DNA of 13,381 nt from contig JBJXGV010000039.1 in assembly GCA_046160485.1 (NCBI GenBank), forward strand, positions 1 to 13,381. The letters run 5' to 3'. The notes beneath the pieces were generated by a model. The model saw only the letters and a program-made list of their open reading frames with translations, was not told where the DNA came from and ran no database searches. Made by a program: the position numbers and the translations under genes. The DNA is from JBJXGV01 sp046160485. GTDB taxonomy: Bacteria > Orphanbacterota > Orphanbacteria > JBJXGV01. This document shows, piece after piece, positions 6,885 to 13,381 of this stretch. Numbering within the stretch: the first letter of the stretch is position 1; every line of letters starts with the position of its first letter.

Positions 6885-8171
6885 TCAGGACTGCGGCGGC
6901 GCCGCGCGATGCACGACCTCGCCCCGCTTCACCGCCACGAGAACGTGGTTGACGCCGTAGTGGTACGGCAGCGCGTTGTGCGAGGGGATGTCGAGGAGGA
7001 GGAGGTCGCCGCGGAAGCCGGGGGCGAGGCGGCCGATGTCGGCGCCGCGGCCGACGGCGAAGGCGGCGTTGCGCGTCGCGGCGACGATCGCTTCGGCGGG
7101 CGAGAGGCGAAGGAGCGAACACGCGAACGAGATGATCGCCTGCATCGACTCGCACATTGATGAACCGGGATTGAGATCGGTGCCGAGCGCGATCGCGCAG
7201 CCGGCGTCGGCGATCTTGCGCGCCGGCGCGAACGGCGCGCCGAGGCCGAACGACGCGCCGGGGCAGAGCACCGCGATCGTGTCGGACGCGGCGAGCGCGG
7301 CGATCCCCTCGTCGGTGATGCGCAGCAGGTGATCCGCGGAAATGGCGCGCACGCGCGCGGCGAGTTCGGCGCCGCCGAGCGGGTAGAACTCGTCGGCGTG
7401 CAGCTTCGGCGCGAGTCCGCGCGCCTTGCCGCTCTCGAGAATCCGCTCCGACTCGTCGATCTCGAAGACGCCCTTCTCGCAGAAAACGTCGCAGAAGCAC
7501 GCGAGCCGCCGCTCGCTCACGATTGGGATCATGTCGTTCATGAGGAGGCGCATGTACGCCTCGCGATCCTCGCGGAACTCGAGCGGCACCTCGTGCGCGC
7601 CGAGAAACGTCGGCACGAGGTCGACGGGCTGCATCGTCTGCAGCTTGCGGATCGCTTCGAGCGCCTTGAGTTCTTCCTCGAGGCTTAGGCCGTAGCCGCT
7701 CTTCACCTCGGCGGTGGTTGTGCCGTGCGCGAGGCAGCGCGCAAGGCGCGCACTCGACTCGCGCAGGAGCGCGTCCATCGGCGTTTCGCGAAAGCGGCGG
7801 ACGCTCGAGTGAATCCCGCCGCCGGCCGCGGCGATCTCTTGATACGTGCGGCCCGCGATACGCATCGCGTACTCGTCTTCGCGGCTGCCGACGAAGACGA
7901 GGTGCGTGTGCGCGTCGACGAACCCGGGGGTGACGACGCAGTCCGCGGCGTCGATGCGCGTGACATCGCCGCCACGCGCCGCGCGCACCGCCGCCGGCGC
8001 AACCTCATCACGCGTGCCGACCGCCGTGATGACGCCGTCCTCGAGGAGCACCGAGCCGCCGCGCACGATCGCGAGGTCCGCGTCGGTCACGCGGCGCAGC
8101 ACTCCGTCGCCGCGCCCCGCCGGCGCGCACGTTACGACCTCGCGCGCGTTCTCGACGAGAAGCGCCGTCAC
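6885..8171 (-). CDS. hutI: Imidazolonepropionase
   Basis: The 428-residue product is a metal-dependent amidohydrolase that hydrolyses 4-imidazolone-5-propanoate to N-formimino-L-glutamate, the third step of histidine degradation. Motifs in order: TPGFVDAHTHLVFVGSREDE (81-100), holding metal ligands H88 and H90; GGGIHSSV (117-124); KSGYGL (157-162); GAHEVP (191-196); KLHADEF (256-262) with H258 and E261; SADHL (278-282) with H281; and ALGTDLNPGSS (328-338) with D332. All residues expected for a metal-bound imidazolonepropionase are present. The start is GTG at 8171, overlapping the hutU stop in a GTGA tetranucleotide (8168-8171), a classical sign of translational coupling. The length is slightly above the usual 400-420, mainly through an Ala/Arg-rich insertion near residues 57-72. 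The enzyme is cytoplasmic with no signal peptide. Confidence 0.97.
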   Translation of the reverse strand: MTALLVENAREVVTCAPAGRGDGVLRRVTDADLAIVRGGSVLLEDGVITAVGTRDEVAPAAVRAARGGDVTRIDAADCVVTPGFVDAHTHLVFVGSREDEYAMRIAGRTYQEIAAAGGGIHSSVRRFRETPMDALLRESSARLARCLAHGTTTAEVKSGYGLSLEEELKALEAIRKLQTMQPVDLVPTFLGAHEVPLEFREDREAYMRLLMNDMIPIVSERRLACFCDVFCEKGVFEIDESERILESGKARGLAPKLHADEFYPLGGAELAARVRAISADHLLRITDEGIAALAASDTIAVLCPGASFGLGAPFAPARKIADAGCAIALGTDLNPGSSMCESMQAIISFACSLLRLSPAEAIVAATRNAAFAVGRGADIGRLAPGFRGDLLLLDIPSHNALPYHYGVNHVLVAVKRGEVVHRAAPPQS

Positions 8172-9904
8172 CGCGGCATCATCGGGATCTTGACGCCGCC
8201 GCGCCGCGCGGCATCGATCGCTTCGGGATAGCCAGCATCGACGTGGCGCATGACGCCCGTGCCGGGGTCGGTTGTCAGCACGCGCTCTAGCCGCCGCGCC
8301 GCATCCGCGGTCCCATCCGCGACGACGACCATCCCCGCGTGGAGCGAGTAGCCGATGCCGACGCCGCCGCCGTGATGCACCGACACCCAGCTTGCTCCGG
8401 CGATCGCGTTGAGCATCGCGTTAAGGATCGGCCAATCGGCGATCGCGTCGGAGCCGTCGCGCATGGCTTCGGTTTCGCGATACGGCGACGCGACCGAGCC
8501 GCAGTCGAGATGATCGCGGCCGATGACGACCGGCGCGGTGAGCGTGCCGTCGGCGACCATGCGATTGAGGCGCAGGCCGAAGCGCGCGCGTTCGCCATAG
8601 CCGAGCCAGCAGATGCGCGCGGGCAGACCCTGAAAATCGACGCGCTCCCCCGCCATCGTGATCCAGCGGCGCAGGCCCGCGTCGTCCGGGAACTCATCGA
8701 GGAGCGCGCGGTCCGTCGCGCGCAGCTCTTCGGGATCGCCCGAGAGCACCGCCCAGCGAAACGGCCCCTTGCCATCGCAGAAGAGCGGACGAATAAACGC
8801 GGGCACGAATCCGGGAAACGCGAACGCATCCGCGACGCCGGCACGCTGGCCTTGCGCGCGAATATTGTTTCCGTAGTCGAACACGAGCGAACCGGCCTTC
8901 TGAAATCCGATCATCGCATCGAGATGTTTGCCGACGCTGATCAGCGAGCGCGCGACGTACGTGTCGGGATTCGCTTCGCGCAGCGCGACCGCATCCTCGT
9001 AGGCCATGCCGTGCGGGACGTAGCCGCGGAGCAAATCGTGCGCGGATGTTTGGTCGGTGACGACGTCGGGAACGACGCCGCGCCGCAGAATCTCCGGGAA
9101 GACCTCGGCGGCGTTGCCGACGAGACCGATCGAGAGCGGCTTGCGCGCGCGCCGCGCGGCGTCAGCCGCAGCGAGCGCCGCGTCGAGGCTCGTCTCGAGC
9201 ACGTCGCAGTAGCGCGTCGCGACGCGGCGCTCGATGCGGCGCCGATCCACCTCGACGACGATCACGACGCCGTCGTTCATCGTCACGGCAAGCGGCTGCG
9301 CGCCGCCCATGCCGCCCATGCCGCCCGTGAGGACGAGCCGCCCCGCGAGCGTGCCGCCAAACTTCTGCCGCGCGCATTCCGCGAGCGTCTCGTACGTCCC
9401 CTGCAGGATCCCCTGCGTGCCGATGTAGATCCACGAACCCGCTGTCATCTGGCCGTACATGATCAGCCCCTTCGCCTCGAGATCCCAGAAGGTCTCCCAG
9501 TTGGCCCACGCGGGAACGAGGAGCGAGTTGGCGATGAGGATGCGCGGCGCGTCGGTGTGCGTGCGGAAGATGCCGACCGGCTTGCCCGACTGCACGAGAA
9601 GCGTTTCGTCGTTCTCGAGCGAGCGGAGAGACGCGACGATCGCATCGAAGCATTCCCAGTTGCGCGCGGCCTTTCCCGCGCCGCCGTAGACGACGAGTTC
9701 TTCGGGAATCTCGGCCACGTCGGGGTCGAGGTTGTTCATGAGCATGCGGAGTGCGGCTTCTTGCAGCCAGCCCTTGCAGGTGAGCGTGGTGCCTCGCGGG
9801 GCGCGTACGACGCGCGCGCCGTCGCGGGCGGACTTCACGCCGGAGGCGCCCGCGCGCGCGCCCGAAGGCGCCGCGGCGGAACCGGGTCGATTGATTACGG
9901 ACAT
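8168..9904 (-). CDS. hutU: Urocanate hydratase
   Basis: The 578-residue product adds water to urocanate to give 4-imidazolone-5-propanoate, using tightly bound NAD+. Recognisable segments are RAPRGTTLTCKGWLQEAALR (34-53), VVYGGAGKAARNWECF (71-86), LTGGMGGMGGAQPLA (192-206), the nucleotide-site glycines around SIGLVGNAAEVFPEIL (258-273), FCDGKGPFRWAVLSGDPEE (375-393), GLPARICWLGYGERAR (426-441) and HHGGGVGIGYSLHAG (510-524). Cys432 in the GLPARICWLGYGERAR segment corresponds to P. putida Cys410. The 22-residue offset reflects an N-terminal extension rich in Ala, Gly, Ser and Arg (about 1-30) not usual in the family. The ATG at 9904 is supported by an excellent AAGGAG at 6 bases spacing. The gene lies 37 bases downstream of hutH and overlaps hutI by 4 bases, so hutH-hutU-hutI form one transcription unit. 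Confidence 0.98.
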   Translation of the reverse strand: MSVINRPGSAAAPSGARAGASGVKSARDGARVVRAPRGTTLTCKGWLQEAALRMLMNNLDPDVAEIPEELVVYGGAGKAARNWECFDAIVASLRSLENDETLLVQSGKPVGIFRTHTDAPRILIANSLLVPAWANWETFWDLEAKGLIMYGQMTAGSWIYIGTQGILQGTYETLAECARQKFGGTLAGRLVLTGGMGGMGGAQPLAVTMNDGVVIVVEVDRRRIERRVATRYCDVLETSLDAALAAADAARRARKPLSIGLVGNAAEVFPEILRRGVVPDVVTDQTSAHDLLRGYVPHGMAYEDAVALREANPDTYVARSLISVGKHLDAMIGFQKAGSLVFDYGNNIRAQGQRAGVADAFAFPGFVPAFIRPLFCDGKGPFRWAVLSGDPEELRATDRALLDEFPDDAGLRRWITMAGERVDFQGLPARICWLGYGERARFGLRLNRMVADGTLTAPVVIGRDHLDCGSVASPYRETEAMRDGSDAIADWPILNAMLNAIAGASWVSVHHGGGVGIGYSLHAGMVVVADGTADAARRLERVLTTDPGTGVMRHVDAGYPEAIDAARRGGVKIPMMPR

Positions 9905-9910
9905 CTCGAA

Positions 9911-9916
9911 CTCCTT
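9911..9916 (-). promoter_or_regulatory. Ribosome-binding site of hutU
   Basis: AAGGAG lies 6 bases before the ATG at 9904, in the 37-base gap after hutH. It fixes the hutU start and thereby shows that the low-complexity N-terminal extension of the product is likely translated. Confidence 0.85.
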
Positions 9917-9941
9917 CTTGCGTGCCGGACGTGTCGGTGGG

Positions 9942-11489
9942 TCACAGCGGCTTCGGCCACTCGAGCGGCCCCGCGGCTTGCTGCGTCGCCGCGAGAATGC
10001 TGCCGTCGCGTATCAGCGCCGCGATGGATTCGATGTCTGACGAAAGCGAGCGATCGGCGTCGAGCGCGGGCGACGCGGCGCGAATCGTGCGGTGCGCCGC
10101 CTCGAGCGCCTCGGTCGACTGCAGCGGCCGGAGGAACTCGATCCCCTGCGCCGCGGCGAGCAACTCGATCGCGACGACGCGCTCGACGTTACTCACGATG
10201 CGCGCCGCCTTCACCGCGGCCGTCATCCCCATGCTGACGTGATCCTCCTTCTCCGCGGACGTCGGGATCGAGTCGACCGACGCGGGATGCGCAAGCACCT
10301 TGCACTCGGAAACGAGCGCGGCCGCCGTGTACTGCGCGATCATGAAACCCGAGTGAAGGCCCGGGTCGCGTGCGAGGAACGCGGGGAGCTCGGAAAGGTG
10401 CGCGCTCACGAGGCGGTTCACGCGACGCTCCGCGAGACTCGCGACATCGGTGAGCGCGATCGCGATGAAATCGCTGACGGCGGCAACAGGCGCGCCGTGG
10501 AAGTTTCCGCCGGAGAGAACCTCGTTCGTCTCCGCGAAGACGAGCGGGTTGCCCGTGTCGGCGTTCATCTCGTGCTCGACGACGCCCCACGCGTGCGCGA
10601 GCGTCTCGAGCGCGGAGCCGAGCACCGCGGGAGCCGTACGCAAGCTGTACGCGTCTTGAAGCTTCTTGCAGTCGCGGTGCGACGCGTTGATCGGGCTTCC
10701 TGCGAGGAGTCGCGCAAGGTTCGCGGAGATCGCGGCGCCGCCCGTGTGCGGGCGCGCGCGCCGGAACTCGTCGCGAAACGGAACGACGCTCCCGCGCAGC
10801 GCGTCGATCGAGAGCGCGGCGGCGACCTGCGCCGCGCCGAGAAGGCGACGCGCGTCGAAGAGCGCGAGTCCGAGGAGCGCCGTCATCGCTTGCGTGCCGT
10901 TGATGAGCGCGAGTCCTTCGAGTGCTTCGAGCGTGAGCGGCGTCACGCGCGCCGCGCGCAGCGCATCGGCGGCGTGCACGCGAGCGCCGCGGTGCCAAGC
11001 CTCGCCCTCACCGACGAGCGGCAGCGCGAGGTGCGCAAGCGGCGCAAGATCGCCGCTCGCCCCGACGGAGCCCTGCGACGGCACGTGCGGGACGACGTCC
11101 TTCTCGAGGAACGCGATCACGGCGTCACCGACGGCTTCGCGCACTCCCGAAGTTCCGCGCGCGATCGTGTTGAGCTTCAGCGCGAGCATCGCGCGCACGA
11201 CGTCCGCTGGAAGCGCGTCGCCGACGCCGGCTGCATGCGACCGCAGCAGATTAAGCTGCAGCGCGCGCGCATCGTCCGGCGAAATGTTCACGTCGGAGAG
11301 CGCGCCGAATCCCGTCGTGACGCCGTACACGCGGCGCCCCTCCGCGACCGCGCGCTCGACGACCGCGCGCGCGGCGCGAATCCGCGCGCGCGCATCCTCA
11401 TCGAGCGCCGCGCCGCGTCCATCCCGCGCGATCGCCGCCAGGTTCGGAATCGTCAGATTGCTGCCGCTGAGAAATTCAGGTGCGCCCAT
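9942..11489 (-). CDS. hutH: Histidine ammonia-lyase
   Basis: The 515-residue product deaminates L-histidine to trans-urocanate, the entry step of the pathway. Residues 142-146 read VGASG: Ala144-Ser145-Gly146 cyclise to the MIO electrophile (Ala142-Ser143-Gly144 in P. putida). Also present are RRVYGVTTGFG with Tyr55 (P. putida Tyr53), NLLRSHAAGVG with His85 (P. putida His83, a mark of histidine specificity), NADTGNPLVF and EDHVSMGM. The steady offset of two from P. putida favours the ATG at 11489; an in-frame GTG at 11522 would add 11 residues. No Shine-Dalgarno precedes either start, but a weak promoter-like pair ends 14 bases before the ATG. The usual QDPYSLRC block reads QDAYSLRT here, and QEDHVSM reads KEDHVSM. 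The gene starts 76 bases after the metal-pump stop, so it is either the first gene of a hut operon or part of a longer transcript. Confidence 0.96.
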   Translation of the reverse strand: MGAPEFLSGSNLTIPNLAAIARDGRGAALDEDARARIRAARAVVERAVAEGRRVYGVTTGFGALSDVNISPDDARALQLNLLRSHAAGVGDALPADVVRAMLALKLNTIARGTSGVREAVGDAVIAFLEKDVVPHVPSQGSVGASGDLAPLAHLALPLVGEGEAWHRGARVHAADALRAARVTPLTLEALEGLALINGTQAMTALLGLALFDARRLLGAAQVAAALSIDALRGSVVPFRDEFRRARPHTGGAAISANLARLLAGSPINASHRDCKKLQDAYSLRTAPAVLGSALETLAHAWGVVEHEMNADTGNPLVFAETNEVLSGGNFHGAPVAAVSDFIAIALTDVASLAERRVNRLVSAHLSELPAFLARDPGLHSGFMIAQYTAAALVSECKVLAHPASVDSIPTSAEKEDHVSMGMTAAVKAARIVSNVERVVAIELLAAAQGIEFLRPLQSTEALEAAHRTIRAASPALDADRSLSSDIESIAALIRDGSILAATQQAAGPLEWPKPL

Positions 11490-11503
11490 TGGGATCGTGC
11501 GCG

Positions 11504-11532
11504 AGTTTACTGGAGCACACACCGGTCGTCCA
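11504..11532 (-). promoter_or_regulatory. Possible hut operon promoter
   Basis: On the minus strand TGGACG (11532-11527, four of six matches to -35) is followed after 17 bases by TAAACT (11509-11504, four of six to -10), ending 14 bases before the hutH ATG at 11489. A start site 6-8 bases downstream would leave a leader of only about 7-8 bases and would exclude the upstream GTG at 11522. Both boxes are imperfect, and chance is a real alternative. Confidence 0.3.
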
Positions 11533-11565
11533 TCGCGTCGGCGGCGCGCGATGCTTCCCGCTGAT

Positions 11566-13381
11566 CTAGTCGTCGGACGGCTGCACCGCGGACCGCGCCG
11601 AGAACACTGCGTAGAGCACCGGCAGCACGAGGAGTGTCAAGAGCGTCGACGAGACGACACCGCCGATCACGACCGTCGCGAGCGGACGCTGCACTTCCGC
11701 GCCGAAACCCGTGTTGAGCGCCATCGGAAGAAATCCGAGACTCGCGACGAGTGCCGTCATGAGGACGGGGCGCAATCGCGTCTCGGCTGCTTCTTCGATC
11801 GCCTCGCGCATCGACAACCCGCGCGCGAGGCACTGGCGAATGCACGACACGAGCACCATGTCGCCGAGAACGGAGACGCCCGAGAGCGCGATGAAACCGA
11901 CGCCCGCGGAGATGCTGAACGGAATATCGCGCAGCCACAGCGCGAAGATGCCGCCGACCGCGGCGAACGGAACGCCCGTGAAGACGCGGAGGGCGTCGAG
12001 CGTCCGGCGATACGTGAGGTAGAGGAGAGTGAAGATGAGAGCAAGCACGATCGGCACGACGATCATGAGCCGCCGGCTTGCACGCGCGAGATGTTCGAAC
12101 TGGCCGCCGAGACGCACGAAATATCCCGGCGGCAGTTCGACCTCCTCCGCGATGCGCCTCTCGAGTTCGTCGACAAAGCTGCCGACGTCGCGCCCGCGCA
12201 CATTGCCCTGCACGATGATCCGGCGCCGCCCCCACTCGCGATTGATCGTCGATGGTCCCTCGACCAACTCGGTGTCGGTGAGTTGTCCCAGCGGAATCCG
12301 ATCGCCGTTCGCCGCGGTCACAAGGATGCGGTCGAGCGACGCGGCGTCGCTGCGATACGCATCATCGATCCGCAGCGCGATCGGAAAGCGCATCTCGCCC
12401 TCCTGAATCTCGCCGACCTTCTTGGTCCCGAGCGCCTCGACGACACCGAGCACCTCGTTGACGGCGATCCCTTGCCGTGCGATCGCCGCGCGGTCCGCGC
12501 GAATCTCGAGCACGGGCTGCCCCGTAATCTGCTCGGTGACGACGTCCGCCGCGCCTCGTGTCGCCTTCATCACGTCCTCGATTTCGCGCGCCTTCGCCTT
12601 GAGCACGTCAAAATCGTCGCCGAAGAGTTTGACGCCGACGTCCGTGCGAATGCCCGCGATCATCTCGTTGACGCGCATTTCGATCGGCTGCGTGAAAATC
12701 AGGCGCATCCCCGGCAGGGCGGAGAGTTCGTCCGACATGAGCCGCAAGAGTTCTTCTTGCGTGCCGGCGCGCGTCCACTCGTCCCGGGGCTTGAGTGTGA
12801 TGAAGACGTCCGAGAGTTCGACGCCCATCGGATCGGTCGCGATCTCGGCGGTGCCGGTGCGACTCCACAAGCGATCGACTTCGTCGGGAAACATTTCGAG
12901 AATTGCGCGCTCGATGTGCGTGCCGTAACGCACCGACTCGTCCACCGAGACGCCGGCGAGCCGCACGGTGTTGACGACGATCACCCCTTCGCGCAGGCGC
13001 GGCACGAATTCCGATCCAAGGCGCGTGGCGGCGAGACCGGCGGCGGCGAGCGCGACGAGCGCACCGCCGATGACCAGCCGCGGATGGGCGAGGGCGCCAT
13101 GCAGCACGGAGCGATAACGCGCCTTGAGCCAGCGTACGAGCGCGATCTCGCGATGCGCGACGCCGCGCGGCAGCGAGAAACTCGCGAGTGCGGGGATCAG
13201 CGTGAGCGACATGAGCATCGAACCGGCAAGCGCGAAGATCACCGTCAGCGCCATCGGCCGGAAGAGTTTTCCTTCGATTCCCTCGAGCGTGAGGATCGGC
13301 AGGTAGACGATCGCGATGATCAGTTCGCCGAAGAGCGTCGGCTTGCGAACCTCGACCACCGCGTCGCGAACGATCTCGAGC
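11566..13381 (-). CDS. Heavy-metal efflux RND pump, CzcA-like (5' end beyond window)
   Basis: The last 604 residues of a roughly 1,000-residue inner-membrane RND transporter are visible. Coding continues to the right edge (LEIVRDAVVEVRKP); the N-terminal 40 percent, including the proton-relay Asp/Glu of TM4, lies outside. Seen are YLPILTLEGIEGKLFRPMA (a strong HME-RND signature), EFVPRLREGVI, NEMIAGIRTDVGVKLFGDD in the porter domain, the final membrane helices with FSISAGVGFIALSG, LRPVLMTALVASLGFLPMAL and EVQRPLATVVIGG, and a short tail ending QPSDD. The family forms a CBA tripartite complex with a periplasmic adaptor and an outer-membrane channel to expel metal by proton antiport. Where copper/silver CusA has the ligand Met573 before the TGI segment, this protein has Glu (NEMIAGI), as in CzcA, so divalent Co/Zn/Cd/Ni is more likely than Cu/Ag; this is inference. 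Partner genes would be upstream, beyond the right edge. Confidence 0.95.
   Translation of the reverse strand, partial: LEIVRDAVVEVRKPTLFGELIIAIVYLPILTLEGIEGKLFRPMALTVIFALAGSMLMSLTLIPALASFSLPRGVAHREIALVRWLKARYRSVLHGALAHPRLVIGGALVALAAAGLAATRLGSEFVPRLREGVIVVNTVRLAGVSVDESVRYGTHIERAILEMFPDEVDRLWSRTGTAEIATDPMGVELSDVFITLKPRDEWTRAGTQEELLRLMSDELSALPGMRLIFTQPIEMRVNEMIAGIRTDVGVKLFGDDFDVLKAKAREIEDVMKATRGAADVVTEQITGQPVLEIRADRAAIARQGIAVNEVLGVVEALGTKKVGEIQEGEMRFPIALRIDDAYRSDAASLDRILVTAANGDRIPLGQLTDTELVEGPSTINREWGRRRIIVQGNVRGRDVGSFVDELERRIAEEVELPPGYFVRLGGQFEHLARASRRLMIVVPIVLALIFTLLYLTYRRTLDALRVFTGVPFAAVGGIFALWLRDIPFSISAGVGFIALSGVSVLGDMVLVSCIRQCLARGLSMREAIEEAAETRLRPVLMTALVASLGFLPMALNTGFGAEVQRPLATVVIGGVVSSTLLTLLVLPVLYAVFSARSAVQPSDD

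Noticed and set aside
9299..9330. Tandem 9-base repeat (catgccgcc) within hutU
   Set aside because: It encodes the GGMGGMGG segment, a slight expansion of the conserved glycine-rich HutU motif, and needs no separate explanation.
8339..10237. Plus-strand open frame of 632 codons opposite hutU and the end of hutH
   Set aside because: It is antisense to two unmistakable enzymes, has an Arg/Ala/Asp-rich composition without any domain, and arises from high-G+C codon bias that removes stops from the opposite strand.
10092..11564. Plus-strand open frame of 490 codons opposite hutH
   Set aside because: It is an Arg-rich shadow of hutH with no recognisable motifs; hutH has full catalytic signatures on the other strand.
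11566..13381. Functional link between the metal pump and the histidine operon (histidine as metal chelator)
   Set aside because: Only adjacency on the same strand supports it, and a possible promoter lies between them; no shared regulator or motif is visible.

Overview
The window is a high-G+C bacterial segment (about two-thirds G+C by eye) in which all nine recognisable genes lie on the minus strand and are tightly packed. Reading in the direction of transcription, from the right edge to the left, the order is: heavy-metal RND pump (5'-truncated) -> hutH -> hutU -> hutI -> bifunctional formiminotransferase-cyclodeaminase (FTCD type) -> soluble TPR protein -> TMTC-like polytopic membrane protein with a TPR tail -> PHP-domain phosphoesterase -> ECF-transporter S component (3'-truncated). 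The tripartite-type metal pump implies a Gram-negative cell envelope. G+C content and gene content would fit groups such as Gemmatimonadota, Eisenbacteria, Myxococcota or Acidobacteriota, but no rRNA or other marker here decides the phylum.

Right part (5196-11489): a complete histidine-utilisation operon. HutH deaminates histidine to urocanate, HutU hydrates it to imidazolonepropionate, and HutI opens the ring to N-formimino-L-glutamate. FTCD then moves the formimino group to tetrahydrofolate, releasing glutamate, and cyclises it to 5,10-methenyl-THF plus ammonia. Histidine is therefore routed to glutamate, ammonia and a folate one-carbon unit rather than to formamide or formate (the HutG and HutF routes). 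hutU and hutI overlap by a GTGA. No histidine transporter or HutC-like regulator is visible. The upstream metal pump (11566-13381) is CzcA-like by its porter-domain motif, and nothing links it functionally to histidine use.

Left part (1-5145): a cytoplasmic protein with two TPR blocks joined by an acidic linker; then, behind a convincing -10 element placed so close to its GTG start that the mRNA would be leaderless, a 792-residue TMTC-like protein (putative GT-C glycosyltransferase fused to about ten TPRs). Its 3' end overlaps a PHP phosphoesterase of the YciV/TrpH (RNase AM) type by 14 bases. This is followed after 5 bases by an ECF S component that starts at GTG and runs off the window.

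There are no tRNAs, rRNAs, CRISPR arrays, insertion sequences or integrase-type genes. No stretch longer than 300 bases lacks a gene; the longest gap is 162 bases (6723-6884). I do not see a clearly new system. The least explained part is the TPR / TMTC-like / PHP / ECF-S set.
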